Assembly (NCBI GenBank): GCA_022826305.1
Contig: JAJDVC010000153.1
Coordinates: 1-36,331, forward strand
Origin: Gammaproteobacteria bacterium
GTDB lineage: Bacteria > Pseudomonadota > Gammaproteobacteria > Arenicellales > Poriferihabitantaceae
Reading direction: 5' to 3'
DNA: 36,331 nucleotides
In this document: positions 8,466-17,655 of the stretch, one piece after another
Position numbering within the stretch: the first letter of the stretch is position 1
Layout of the letters: the number at the start of each line of letters is the position of its first letter
Made by a program: the position numbers and the translations under genes
Notes under the pieces: model-generated
Told to the model about the DNA's origin: nothing
The model's input: the letters and a program-made list of their open reading frames with translations, nothing else
Databases searched by the model: none

Positions 8466-9541
8466 CCTGGCTATTCGAACAGCTTGCGCGGGACTACACC
8501 TTCCTCAACGTTTTCCGGTACCTGACGTTCCGGGGTATCTGCGGTGTGCTGACCGCCATCGGCATCCTGTTCCTCTTCGGGCCGATGATGATCCGCAAGC
8601 TGAGCCAGTACCGGATCGGCCAGACCGTCCGGGAGGACGGTCCGCCTACCCACTTCAGCAAGGTGGGGACGCCTACCATGGGCGGATCACTGATCCTGGG
8701 TTCGATGGTGCTGGCAACCCTGCTCTGGGCCGATCTCGCCAACCGCTACATCTGGGCCATCCTGTTCACGACCGTGACCTTCGGAGCCATTGGCTGGGTC
8801 GATGACTACCGCAAGCTGGTCAACCATGATCCGCGTGGCATGGGGGCGCGCAACAAGTTCATGTGCCAGGGTCTTTCGGGTCTCGTCGTGGCGCTGTTCC
8901 TGTATCATACGGCGACCTCTCCTGCCGAGGTCGAACTCCTGGTGCCGCTGTTCAAGGATGTGGCCGTTCCCCTGGGCATGGGGTTTGTCGTCCTGACCTG
9001 GTTCGTCGTGGTCGGGACCAGCAATGCAGTGAACCTGACCGACGGTCTGGACGGCCTTGCGATCGTTCCTGCGGTCATGGTCGCCGGAGCGCTCGGCGTG
9101 TTCGCCTATGTCACGGGACATGTCAATTTCTCCGCCTATCTCGGGATTCCCTACATTGCCGGTGCCGGGGAAGTCCTGATCTTCTGTTCGGCGCTGGTTG
9201 GTGCCGGCCTCGGCTTCCTGTGGTTCAACACCTATCCGGCTCAGGTGTTCATGGGGGATATCGGCGCGCTGTCGCTGGGCGCGGCCATCGGTGTGGTTGC
9301 GGTGATCGTCAGGCAGGAGATCGTCCTGGCGGTCATGGGCGGGATTTTCGTCGTGGAGACCGTGTCGGTGATCCTGCAGGTGGCATCGTACAAGCTGGTC
9401 GGGCGCAGGATGTTCAGGATGGCGCCGCTACACCATCATTTCGAGCTCAAGGGATGGCCCGAGCCCAGGGTGATCGTGCGGTTCTGGATCATCAGCCTGA
9501 TCCTGATGCTGATCGGTCTCGCCACGCTGAAGATACGGTAG
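8459..9541 (+). CDS. mraY: Phospho-MurNAc-pentapeptide transferase MraY
   Basis: MraY is an integral membrane enzyme that transfers phospho-MurNAc-pentapeptide to undecaprenyl phosphate, making lipid I. The 360-residue product matches the E. coli length and has about ten hydrophobic segments. Family motifs visible are GTPTMGG near residue 75, DDYRKL near 120, [10 protein letters not shown] near 190, [12 protein letters not shown] near 265 and [14 protein letters not shown] near 325. It starts inside murF and ends four bases before the murD start, in the usual order. Confidence 0.97.
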   Translation: MLTWLFEQLARDYTFLNVFRYLTFRGICGVLTAIGILFLFGPMMIRKLSQYRIGQTVREDGPPTHFSKVGTPTMGGSLILGSMVLATLLWADLANRYIWAILFTTVTFGAIGWVDDYRKLVNHDPRGMGARNKFMCQGLSGLVVALFLYHTATSPAEVELLVPLFKDVAVPLGMGFVVLTWFVVVGTSNAVNLTDGLDGLAIVPAVMVAGALGVFAYVTGHVNFSAYLGIPYIAGAGEVLIFCSALVGAGLGFLWFNTYPAQVFMGDIGALSLGAAIGVVAVIVRQEIVLAVMGGIFVVETVSVILQVASYKLVGRRMFRMAPLHHHFELKGWPEPRVIVRFWIISLILMLIGLATLKIR

Positions 9542-9545
9542 GACC

Positions 9546-10892
9546 ATGCTGGCGATCAGGGGTCACCAACAACCGGAGAAAGCGACGCTGGTAGTGGGCC
9601 TGGGTCTTACCGGCTACTCGATCATCCGCCACCTCGCCGACAGTGGAATCCGACTCGTTGCCGCAGATACCCGCGAGCTGCCGCCCTACCTCGCCCGGGT
9701 GCGCAGCGAATACCCGTCTACCGAGATCGTGACGGGAGGTGTTCCGACGGACTGCCTGGAACGGTTTTCCGAGGTCGTGGTCAGCCCGGGAGTTTCCATC
9801 CCGGGCATCCGGCATGACGGCCGGATCAGTCTGGTGGGAGATGTCGAGCTGTTTGCCCGGCAGGCTGCTGCGCCGGTCATCGGCGTCACGGGCACGAACG
9901 GCAAGTCCACGGTGACCATGCTGGTGGAGAGGATGCTGAATGCAGCCGGCAGGACCGTACGGGCCGCTGGCAACATCGGCACGCCGGTTCTCGACATGCT
10001 TGCCCTGGAGGCTCCGGAGTTCTATGTGCTGGAGTTGTCCAGCTTCCAGCTTGAAACCACGCATTCCCTGGCCCCGGTCTGTGCAGCGTTTCTCAATGTC
10101 AGTGAGGATCACATGGACCGCTATGCCGGGATCGAGGAATATGCCCGGGTCAAGCTCCGCATCCTCGAGCGCGCCGAATCGAAGATCGTGAACCGGGATG
10201 ATGACTGGATCCGCGCAGCATCGGAGTCGCTTGCCGGTGTGACCGGTTTCGGTCTGCAGGCGCCGTCTGCAGACGGCGATTTCGGCCTGCTCGGGGAAGT
10301 CGGGCGCCGCAGGCTGGTAGCGGGCACGCGCGAACTGGCCCTGGAAACGGACATCCTGCTCAAGGGCGACCAGAACCTGGCCAACATCCTGGCCGCCCTG
10401 GCACTGGTCGAGGCCGCAGGGATTACGCTTTCCGCAACGGTAGTGGAGGCGGCGTGTACATTCGGAGGATTGCCCCATCGCTGTGAAACGGTAGCGGATC
10501 GGGGCGGTGTCCGGTGGATAAACGATTCCAAGGGTACCAATGTTGGCGCCACCAGCGCGGCGATCCGGGGAATCCGCGAACCGGTCATCCTGATTGCAGG
10601 CGGTCGGGGCAAGGGGGCGGATTTTCGTCCGCTGGCACGCCGGATTTCCGATTCCGTCAGCCATACAATACTGATCGGGGAGGATGCCGGGCGGATTTCC
10701 CGTGTGCTTCCCGCAGAAGCCGGGCGGACTCTGGTCGACTCTCTCGAAGAGGCTGTTGCCCTCGCACACAGGCTGTCGGAGCCCGGCCAGGTGGTGCTGT
10801 TTTCCCCCGCCTGTGCCAGCTTTGACATGTTCGACAGCTATGAACATCGGGGCGACGCATTTCGTCGGCTGGTTCAGGAAACGGTGACCTGA
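9546..10892 (+). CDS. murD: UDP-MurNAc-L-Ala:D-glutamate ligase MurD
   Basis: MurD adds D-glutamate, the second stem-peptide residue. The 448-residue product begins with a nucleotide-binding VVGLGLTGYSIIRHLADSG motif. It has the P-loop GVTGTNGKSTVTML near residue 115, the LELSSFQLETTHSL block near 160, WINDSKGTNVGATSAAI near 325, and a C-terminal SPACASFDMFDSYEHRG. All are typical of MurD. Its TGA is directly followed by the ftsW ATG without overlap. Confidence 0.95.
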   Translation: MLAIRGHQQPEKATLVVGLGLTGYSIIRHLADSGIRLVAADTRELPPYLARVRSEYPSTEIVTGGVPTDCLERFSEVVVSPGVSIPGIRHDGRISLVGDVELFARQAAAPVIGVTGTNGKSTVTMLVERMLNAAGRTVRAAGNIGTPVLDMLALEAPEFYVLELSSFQLETTHSLAPVCAAFLNVSEDHMDRYAGIEEYARVKLRILERAESKIVNRDDDWIRAASESLAGVTGFGLQAPSADGDFGLLGEVGRRRLVAGTRELALETDILLKGDQNLANILAALALVEAAGITLSATVVEAACTFGGLPHRCETVADRGGVRWINDSKGTNVGATSAAIRGIREPVILIAGGRGKGADFRPLARRISDSVSHTILIGEDAGRISRVLPAEAGRTLVDSLEEAVALAHRLSEPGQVVLFSPACASFDMFDSYEHRGDAFRRLVQETVT

Positions 10893-12059
10893 ATGGCTGC
10901 GCGCACCGGACACCAGGGCGTACAGGCATGCCACAGCAAGCCGGTGGGCAGGGTTGATCCGTTGCTGGTGATTTCGGTCGCTGCCCTGCTGTGTCTTGGT
11001 CTGGTGATGGTCTGCTCGATCACGATCCCGTCGGACAAGAATACCCTCAGCACCAGCTTCGAAAGCCTTGGCAGTCACGCCGTGCATATCGGCCTGGGGG
11101 CCGTGCTGATGTGCCTGCTGGCTCAGATCCGGATGGAACTGATACAGAGGATGAGCAGGACACTGTTCGTGTTCGGCGTGCTCGCTCTGGTGCTGGTGCT
11201 GATTCCCGGCATCGGCCTGGAGGTGAACGGCAGCATGCGATGGATCGGGCTGGGCGGCATGCAGTTCCAGCCCTCGGAGTTCGTCAAGGTCATCATGGTG
11301 GTGTACTGTGCAGATTACCTGGCGCGCAATCGCGAGGATCTGCACCTGTTCAGGGTCGGCATCCTCAAGATCGGGCTGGTGCTTGGCGTGGTCGGCTTTC
11401 TCCTGATCATGGAACCCGATTTCGGTACGCTGGTCATCATCACGGCGACGGTGGCCGTGATGATGTTCCTGGCTGGCGTGCGTTTCTGGCACTTCATCTG
11501 CAGCATCGGTTTTGGTGCTGTGCTGATCGGGACCATCCTGTGGATGGAGTCCTACCGCGTGACGCGGGTACTGACTTTCCGCGACCCGTGGGCGGATCCG
11601 TACGGGGCCGGCTTCCAACTGGTCCAGGCGCTGATCGCGATCGGACGGGGAGAGTGGTTCGGCACCGGGCTGGGCAACAGCATCCAGAAACTGTTCTACC
11701 TGCCGCATGCCGACAACGATTTCATGATCGCCATAATCGGCGAGGAACTCGGTGCGGTCGGCATCATCCTGGTGCTGATCCTGTTCTGCCTGTTCCTGGT
11801 GCGCGTCTTCGTCATCTCGAGACGGGCCTTCAACATGAACCAGCGATTCTGCGGTTTTCTGGCCCAGGGAATGGGGATCCTGATTGCCCTGCAGGCGTGC
11901 GTTCATGTCGGCGTCAATACGGGACTGCTGCCCACCAAGGGACTGACGCTGCCGCTGATGAGCCACGGCGGCAGCAGCATGCTGGCGTGCATGGGCATGG
12001 TCGGCCTGCTGCTGGCCATAGATCGGCAGTCGCGGCAAAGAAGCGGGGAGGTCCGGTGA
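10893..12059 (+). CDS. ftsW: Septal peptidoglycan glycosyltransferase FtsW (SEDS family)
   Basis: FtsW is the multi-pass SEDS polymerase of septal peptidoglycan and acts with FtsI. The 388-residue product starts with a cytoplasmic stretch of about 20 residues and then has roughly ten membrane helices. SEDS signatures visible are GSMRWIGLGGMQFQPSEFVK near residue 115, GTGLGNSIQKLFYLPHADND near 255, IGEELG, and the C-terminal LPLMSHGGSSMLA near 355. It ends overlapping the murG GTG start (GTGA). Confidence 0.95.
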   Translation: MAARTGHQGVQACHSKPVGRVDPLLVISVAALLCLGLVMVCSITIPSDKNTLSTSFESLGSHAVHIGLGAVLMCLLAQIRMELIQRMSRTLFVFGVLALVLVLIPGIGLEVNGSMRWIGLGGMQFQPSEFVKVIMVVYCADYLARNREDLHLFRVGILKIGLVLGVVGFLLIMEPDFGTLVIITATVAVMMFLAGVRFWHFICSIGFGAVLIGTILWMESYRVTRVLTFRDPWADPYGAGFQLVQALIAIGRGEWFGTGLGNSIQKLFYLPHADNDFMIAIIGEELGAVGIILVLILFCLFLVRVFVISRRAFNMNQRFCGFLAQGMGILIALQACVHVGVNTGLLPTKGLTLPLMSHGGSSMLACMGMVGLLLAIDRQSRQRSGEVR

Positions 12060-13126
12060 ATCGCCTGATGATTATGGCTGGCGGCACGGGTGGCCACGTT
12101 GTCCCGGCTCTTTCCGTGGCTCGGGAACTGACCCGGCGAAGTGTTGAAGTCAGTTGGGTCGGGTCGCGCGAGGGGCTCGAGGCGCGCCTGGTTCCCGGCG
12201 CCGGAATCCCCTTCGATACCATTGCCATCCGCGGACTGAGGCGTAGCGGCATTGTCAGGAAACTGCTCATGCCATTCATGCTGGGCCGGGCCATGCTGCA
12301 GGTGTGGCGGATCATACGCAGGAGAAAACCGGATGCGTTTCTCGGGATGGGCGGATTCGTTTCGGGCCCCGGAGGCCTGGTTGCCGTCCTGCTGGGGCTT
12401 CCGCTGATCCTGCATGAACAGAATTCTGTCGCGGGCCTGACCAACCGGATGCTTTCAAGATGGAGCCGGGTCGTGCTGGGCGGCTTTCCGAAGGTGCGGG
12501 GCATTCCCGGCGTGGTGTGGTCCGGGAACCCGGTCCGCCCGGGCATTATCGCGATAGACGAACCCGCAAAGCGCCTCTCGGGAGAGCGCGGGGGGATGCG
12601 CATACTGGTCATCGGGGGCAGCCAGGGAGCCCGGGTGTTCAACCGGCACCTGGCTGATCTGCTTGCCCCGGAGCAGGTTCCGGGCATCGAGGTATGGCAT
12701 CAGTGTGGCGCTGGCAATGCTGCCGATATCCAGGCCCGTTATGACGCGGCGGGAATCAGTTGCCGGGTGGAGGATTTCATCGAGGGCATGGATGAAGCCT
12801 ATGCCTGGAGCGATGTCGTCGTCTGCCGGGCCGGCGCCATGACGGTTTCGGAAATCTGCTGTGCCGGGGCGGTTGCGATTTTCGTTCCCTTTCCGGGCGC
12901 GGTCAACGACCACCAGGCGTCCAATGCGGGTTTCCTGGTCAATGAACAGGCTGCCTTGCTGGTCCGTCAGCCGGAATTTCTGGAGGGCGGGTGGATCCAG
13001 TCCCTGAAACGGCTTGCGGCGGACAGGGAGACACTGGTTCACATGGGACAGCGTGCCCGGGATCTGGCCAGGCCGGATGCCACCGGCCGCGTTGCGGACA
13101 CCTGCCTGGAGGTGCTGCATGCGTGA
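12056..13126 (+). CDS. murG: Lipid II synthase MurG (UDP-GlcNAc transferase)
   Basis: MurG is a peripheral membrane glycosyltransferase that adds GlcNAc to lipid I to give lipid II. The GTG at 12056 overlaps the ftsW stop and gives 356 residues (E. coli 355). Motifs seen are the donor-domain entry MAGGTGGHVVPAL near residue 7, LHEQNSVAGLTNR near 124, GGSQGARVFNRHL near 190, VVCRAGAMTVSEI near 260 and VNDHQASNA near 285. The same frame stays open far upstream inside ftsW, but that extension is a shadow. The last eight bases overlap murC. Confidence 0.95.
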   Translation: MNRLMIMAGGTGGHVVPALSVARELTRRSVEVSWVGSREGLEARLVPGAGIPFDTIAIRGLRRSGIVRKLLMPFMLGRAMLQVWRIIRRRKPDAFLGMGGFVSGPGGLVAVLLGLPLILHEQNSVAGLTNRMLSRWSRVVLGGFPKVRGIPGVVWSGNPVRPGIIAIDEPAKRLSGERGGMRILVIGGSQGARVFNRHLADLLAPEQVPGIEVWHQCGAGNAADIQARYDAAGISCRVEDFIEGMDEAYAWSDVVVCRAGAMTVSEICCAGAVAIFVPFPGAVNDHQASNAGFLVNEQAALLVRQPEFLEGGWIQSLKRLAADRETLVHMGQRARDLARPDATGRVADTCLEVLHA

Positions 13127-14519
13127 GTTCGTGAACCATGTCCACCTTGTCGGGGTCGGCGGCATCGGCATGAGCGGGATCGCGGAGGTGCTGCTGGATA
13201 TCGGTTTCCGGGTCTCCGGTTCCGATCTCAGGTCCACGCCGATCACGAAACGGCTGGTCTGCGCGGGAGCGGAGGTGTTCTGCGGTCACGACGCGCAGCA
13301 TGTCCGGAATGCCGATGTCGTGGTGTACTCGAGCGCCGTGGACGGGGACAATCCGGAAATCCGCTCCGCGAGGGAACATGGCATTCCCCTGGTGTCGCGG
13401 GCCGAGATGCTGGGTGAACTGATGCGTTTCCGCAAGGGGATCGCGATAACCGGAACCCATGGGAAAACCACCACGACGAGTCTGGTTGTCGCCATACTGG
13501 CGAGCGCCGGGATGGATCCGACATTCATCGTGGGGGGAATTATCAACAGCGCTGCATCCAATGCCCGGCTCGGCAAGGGAGAACTCATGGTGGCCGAAGC
13601 GGATGAGAGCGATGTCTCGTTCCTGCATCTCCAGCCGCAGATGGCCGTCGTCACCAATATCGACCGGGATCACATGTCGAGCTACGGAGGAGACTTTTCC
13701 CGGCTCAAGCAGGCATACGTGGATTTCCTGCACAACCTTCCGTTCTACGGGCTGGCCGTGCTGTGTTTCGATGACCCCGCGATCCGGGAGATATCGGATC
13801 GCCTGAACCGGCCTTTTGTGAGCTACGGCCTGTCCGACCATGCCGAATACCAGGCCGTCGATATACGGCAGCACGGAACGCAGTGCACGTTCGGGGTGAT
13901 CCGCGATGCACGATCCGTCGGTCGGTTCAGCCTGGCCTTGCCCGGGCACCACAACGTGCAGAACGCGCTGGCGGCGATTGCCATCGGATACAAGCTGGAA
14001 CTGTCGGTAGAGCCCATCCGTAACGCCCTTGGCGGTTTTGAGGGCATCGGCCGACGGTTCGAGCATTTCGGCCGGGTGCGGCTTGCCAGTCATGTCATCG
14101 AACTGGTGGATGACTATGCCCATCATCCCAGCGAAATCGCCGCGACCCTGCAGGCGGCCAGGGGTTGCTGGCCTGATCGTCGGCTGTGCGTGGTATTTCA
14201 GCCCCATCGCTACTCGAGGTTGCAGGATCTGTTCGAGGAGTTTGTCGATGTGCTCTCTGGGCTCGGGAACCTGATCGTCACCGAGGTGTATCCGGCCGGT
14301 GAGCACCGTATCGCGGGATGCGACGGGCGCGCGCTGTCGCGCGCCGTACGGAAGCGCGGCGGCGTGTCCCGATACGTCGAGCGGCTCGACGACCTGGAGG
14401 ACGAGATCGACGGCATCGTCGACGACGATGACATCGTCCTGACGCTGGGCGCCGGTGACATCGGCCGGTTCTCCGGCCTCCTGGGCGCCCGTGCCATCGA
14501 TCACGGAACGGCGAACTGA
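13119..14519 (+). CDS. murC: UDP-MurNAc:L-alanine ligase MurC
   Basis: MurC adds L-alanine, the first stem-peptide residue, to UDP-MurNAc. The 466-residue product opens with VHLVGVGGIGMSGIAEVLL, then has the P-loop ITGTHGKTTTTSL near residue 110, EADESDVSFLHL near 163, DDYAHHPSEIAATL near 330 and FQPHRYSRLQDLF near 360. ATG 13119 is chosen over an upstream in-frame codon at 13014 because it gives the family N-terminus and has a GGAGG six bases upstream. It overlaps murG by eight bases and is followed by murB after one base. Confidence 0.95.
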   Translation: MREFVNHVHLVGVGGIGMSGIAEVLLDIGFRVSGSDLRSTPITKRLVCAGAEVFCGHDAQHVRNADVVVYSSAVDGDNPEIRSAREHGIPLVSRAEMLGELMRFRKGIAITGTHGKTTTTSLVVAILASAGMDPTFIVGGIINSAASNARLGKGELMVAEADESDVSFLHLQPQMAVVTNIDRDHMSSYGGDFSRLKQAYVDFLHNLPFYGLAVLCFDDPAIREISDRLNRPFVSYGLSDHAEYQAVDIRQHGTQCTFGVIRDARSVGRFSLALPGHHNVQNALAAIAIGYKLELSVEPIRNALGGFEGIGRRFEHFGRVRLASHVIELVDDYAHHPSEIAATLQAARGCWPDRRLCVVFQPHRYSRLQDLFEEFVDVLSGLGNLIVTEVYPAGEHRIAGCDGRALSRAVRKRGGVSRYVERLDDLEDEIDGIVDDDDIVLTLGAGDIGRFSGLLGARAIDHGTAN

Positions 14520-14520
14520 C

Positions 14521-15438
14521 ATGCATTGCGCGACGACACTGCCTCCCGATGCCCTGGACGGACTGCGCGGTGAGATGCGGATGGACGAGCCCATGTCCCG
14601 GCATACCAGCTGGCGCACGGGTGGCGTGGCGGACTATTTTTTCGTGCCTCGGGACAGGGAGGATCTGCTGCATCTGCTTGCCCGGCTGCCGGGGCAGGTG
14701 CCGGTTACCTGTATCGGGCTGGGCAGCAACCTGCTGGTCCGGGACGGTGGGGTGCGGGGGGTGGTGATCGACACTTCCAGGGGGCTGAAGGGAATCGAGG
14801 TGCACGCAGCCGGTCGGCTGTATGCCGAATCCGGAGTATCCTGCGCCCGGCTCGCCCGGCGCGCCTCCGACAACCACCTGTCGGGCATCGAGTTCCTGGC
14901 GGGTGTGCCCGGTTCCGTGGGCGGTGCACTGGCCATGAACGCAGGAGCCTTCGGCGGCGAGATCTGGAACCGGGTGCACAGTGTCGAGTATGCGGACCGT
15001 AGCGGCATCTGCAGGGAGATTCCGGTCACCGAGGTTGTCTATGGCTACCGGTCCGTACAGCTGCCGCCCGAAAGCTGCATTCTTTCCGCGGTGATTTCGC
15101 TGCAACGCACCGACGACACCTACGACGGCAGGTCGAAAATCCGCGACCTGCTCAAGCGCCGCAAGGCGTCCCAGCCCATCCAGAGCGCCAGTGCCGGTTC
15201 GGTCTTCCGCAACCCGGAAGGGGATTTTGCGGCCAGACTGATCGAGCAGTGCGGCCTGAAGGGATTCTCCGTGGGCGATGCCGCGGTATCCGATGTCCAT
15301 GCCAATTTCATCATCAACAACAATGGCGCCACTGCGGCACAGATCGAGACGCTGATCCGGATGATCATCGAGAAGGTCCGGGACGGAACAGGCATCACCC
15401 TGGTTCCTGAAGTCCGCATCATGGGGGAGTATTCATGA
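14521..15438 (+). CDS. murB: UDP-N-acetylenolpyruvoylglucosamine reductase MurB
   Basis: MurB is a flavoprotein that reduces UDP-GlcNAc-enolpyruvate to UDP-MurNAc with NADPH. The 305-residue product fits the shorter type II MurB class. It has the FAD-binding HTSWRTGGVADYFF near residue 24, GLGSNLLVRDGGVRGVVI near 67, LAGVPGSVGGALAMNAGAFG near 125, SAGSVFRNP with the catalytic serine near 223, and HANFIINNNGATA near 260. ATG 14521 follows the murC stop by one base. The stop overlaps the ftsQ start (ATGA), leaving no room for the ddl gene often found here. Confidence 0.94.
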   Translation: MHCATTLPPDALDGLRGEMRMDEPMSRHTSWRTGGVADYFFVPRDREDLLHLLARLPGQVPVTCIGLGSNLLVRDGGVRGVVIDTSRGLKGIEVHAAGRLYAESGVSCARLARRASDNHLSGIEFLAGVPGSVGGALAMNAGAFGGEIWNRVHSVEYADRSGICREIPVTEVVYGYRSVQLPPESCILSAVISLQRTDDTYDGRSKIRDLLKRRKASQPIQSASAGSVFRNPEGDFAARLIEQCGLKGFSVGDAAVSDVHANFIINNNGATAAQIETLIRMIIEKVRDGTGITLVPEVRIMGEYS

Positions 15439-16316
15439 GCACGGCGGCCGGCGTCTTCAATATCGGTGGCAGGTCGTCCGCGGACACGGGCGGATCGTTC
15501 GGAAGACCTTCGGCGTGGGTGATCGGGACGGTCTCGGCGATACTGGTCATCCTGCTGATTGCGGACCGTCTGTACCATCCGGACAATTTCCGGATCCGGG
15601 ATATCGTGATTACCGGCGACCTGTCGCGGGCGGATGCAGATCGGGTCGGCGCGATCGTACAGGGGCATCTGGACGGCAACTACTTCACGGTCGGATTGCC
15701 GGAGCTGAACAGCCGGATCCGGGAAGTGCCGTGGATATTCTCGTCATCCATCCGTCGGCGCTGGCCTTCATCGCTGATCGTGGACCTCGAGGAAATCCAG
15801 CCGGTGGCCAGGTGGGGGGATACCGGGTGGCTGAATGTCACCGGCGATCCGGTAGCGGTGCCGGAGTCCGCCGATCAGCGGGACTTCCCGGGATTGCCGA
15901 GGCTGTCCGGCCCGTCGGGCGAAGAACGGCATGTCTGGAACACATTCAGGCAATGGTCGGACCGGTTCGCCCTGGTCGGGCTGTCGCTTGATGCGTTGAG
16001 ACTGGATGCCAGCCGGCTCTGGTATCTCGAACTCTCGCTGGGGGCACTGACCATGAACCGTGACCAGCAAGGCCGGAATTTGCCGGGGTCCTCTGCGCTC
16101 ATGGTTGTCGAGGAACAGGACTCCATGGCGCGCATCCAGCGATTCGTCAAGGTGCTGGACCAGCACCTGATCATGTATTTTGCGAGCATGCGGCACATTG
16201 ATCTCAGGTATCCGAACGGGTTCGCAATCCGCTGGGTGGACGGACAGCCCGAAGCCATATTCAGGGAGCGGGACGGCATGGTCGGACCGGGGCAGGACGA
16301 AAGCGGCATCAACTGA
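15435..16316 (+). CDS. ftsQ: Cell division protein FtsQ
   Basis: FtsQ is a bitopic divisome protein that recruits FtsL and FtsB. The 293-residue product has a cytoplasmic tail of about 28 residues, one membrane helix (about residues 29-46, VIGTVSAILVILLIADRLY), then a POTRA domain beginning near FRIRDIVITGDLSRADADRV. The beta region that follows includes VDLEEIQPVARWGDTGWLNV near 115, typical of FtsQ, and ends in YPNGFAIRW near 260. Position between murB and ftsA supports the call. Confidence 0.93.
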   Translation: MSTAAGVFNIGGRSSADTGGSFGRPSAWVIGTVSAILVILLIADRLYHPDNFRIRDIVITGDLSRADADRVGAIVQGHLDGNYFTVGLPELNSRIREVPWIFSSSIRRRWPSSLIVDLEEIQPVARWGDTGWLNVTGDPVAVPESADQRDFPGLPRLSGPSGEERHVWNTFRQWSDRFALVGLSLDALRLDASRLWYLELSLGALTMNRDQQGRNLPGSSALMVVEEQDSMARIQRFVKVLDQHLIMYFASMRHIDLRYPNGFAIRWVDGQPEAIFRERDGMVGPGQDESGIN

Positions 16317-16322
16317 ACTGAA

Positions 16323-17588
16323 ATGGGCAGAAAATCCAACAACAACCTGATCGTCGGACTCGATATAGGAACGTCGAAGGTGCTGGTGATCGTTGGGGAA
16401 ACCAGCGCTGAAGGAGAAACCGAAATCATCGGTGTCGGACACTGCCCCGCGCGCGGCCTGAACCAGGGAGAGATCGAGAACATGGAGGACGCCGTGGCGT
16501 CCATTCGCCACGCGGTCGAGGAGGCGGAACTGATGGCGAACTGCCAGATCTACTCGGTTTGCGCCGGAATTACGGGTTCGCATGTCGAGAGCCTGAATTC
16601 CCACGGCATGTCGGCCACCGAGAAGAACGAGGTTACGAAGCATGACATCAGCCGGTCGATACACAACGCCCGGGCGATGGCGATGCCCAGTGACCGGATC
16701 ATCCTGCACGCGCTGCCGCAGGATTTCATCATCGACAAGCGGGAGGGCATCCGCAACCCGCTCGGCATGTCGGGGGTGCGCCTTGATGCGCGGGTGCATA
16801 TCGTCACCTGTTCAGCCAGCGCGTTGAAGAACATCTGCAAGTGCATCCGGCGTTGCGGGCTGGAGGTAGACAACGTGATTCTGGACCCCCTGGCATCCTC
16901 GGAGGCCGTGCTGACCAAGGATGAAATGAACCAGGGAGTCTGCCTGGTGGATATCGGGGAGGGAACGACCGATATCGCCATCTACATCGGGGGCTCGCTC
17001 CGGCATACTGCCGTCATTCCCTATGCAGGCCAATATGTCACGCAGGACGTTTCCAAGGTCCTGAACCTCTCCATGCAGGATGCCGAGGATTACAAGAAGC
17101 GGTACGGGTGCGCCCTGGGCCAGATGGTTGAGCAGAACGAGGAACAGGTCGTGCTGGAGCGGGAACATCCGGACGATCAGGCAGCCGTCAGGGCTGGCTA
17201 TCGTCGCGAACCGATAACCCGCCATTTCCTGGCGACGGTGATCGAGTCGCGCCTGGAGGAGATCATGAAACTGGTTCGGAAAGAGGTCCAGTTCAGTGGG
17301 CTGGAGCATCGTATCGGCGCAGGGGTCGTGCTGACGGGTGGCACGGCGCAAACGGACGGGCTGCTGGTGCTGGTCGAGGAGGTGTTCCACCTGCCGGTCC
17401 GCCTGGGGCTGCCGGACTGCCGGAGCGGGTTAAGCAGCGTATTGATGAATCCGACATTCTCGACGGGAATAGGTCTGTCGCTTTACAGCCAGTCCAGGTC
17501 CCGTTTCGGGGATGTGGTCGACAGTAACGAAAAGGGTGGCAACACCCTGGTTTCATCCATCAGGAACTGGTTCAGGGACAGCTTTTGA
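16323..17588 (+). CDS. ftsA: Cell division protein FtsA
   Basis: FtsA is the actin-like protein that ties FtsZ filaments to the membrane. The 421-residue product has the actin-fold phosphate-1 motif LIVGLDIGTSKVLVIVG near residue 10, the extra 1C subdomain, DIGEGTTD near 210, and GAGVVLTGGTAQTDG near 335. It ends in a short amphipathic helix, LVSSIRNWFRDSF, the membrane-targeting sequence. The DIGEGTTD motif has Glu213 where E. coli FtsA has glycine (DIGGGT), at the nucleotide phosphate-binding loop. FtsA follows ftsQ after six bases and precedes ftsZ. Confidence 0.95.
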   Translation: MGRKSNNNLIVGLDIGTSKVLVIVGETSAEGETEIIGVGHCPARGLNQGEIENMEDAVASIRHAVEEAELMANCQIYSVCAGITGSHVESLNSHGMSATEKNEVTKHDISRSIHNARAMAMPSDRIILHALPQDFIIDKREGIRNPLGMSGVRLDARVHIVTCSASALKNICKCIRRCGLEVDNVILDPLASSEAVLTKDEMNQGVCLVDIGEGTTDIAIYIGGSLRHTAVIPYAGQYVTQDVSKVLNLSMQDAEDYKKRYGCALGQMVEQNEEQVVLEREHPDDQAAVRAGYRREPITRHFLATVIESRLEEIMKLVRKEVQFSGLEHRIGAGVVLTGGTAQTDGLLVLVEEVFHLPVRLGLPDCRSGLSSVLMNPTFSTGIGLSLYSQSRSRFGDVVDSNEKGGNTLVSSIRNWFRDSF

Positions 17589-17655
17589 GGGGAAACAATA
17601 TGAGCCGGAATAGTGATGTCCGGAATATCCAAGCTTCCAATAGAGGAGAAGAAAC
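17587..17655 (+). promoter_or_regulatory. ftsA-ftsZ leader with short upstream ORF and direct repeats
   Basis: A well-spaced ribosome binding site GAGGGG (17587-17592) lies seven bases before an ATG at 17600. That ATG opens a 23-codon frame (MSRNSDVRN to EETCLNL) ending at TAG 17669-17671, 14 bases inside ftsZ in another frame. The leader also has two copies of CCGGAATA (17605-17612 and 17620-17627). The ftsZ site itself, GAGGAG near 17643, precedes ATG 17656. A translated leader could couple or tune FtsZ synthesis; this is inference. Confidence 0.4.

Noticed and set aside
9492-12038. 848-codon open frame on the minus strand
   Set aside because: It is antisense to the end of mraY, murD and ftsW, all of which are clear family members; the translation is rich in His, Gln, Asp and Arg as expected for a shadow of GC-rich genes.
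12939-14618. 559-codon minus-strand frame
   Set aside because: Antisense to murG, murC and murB; no recognisable family and composition of a shadow frame.
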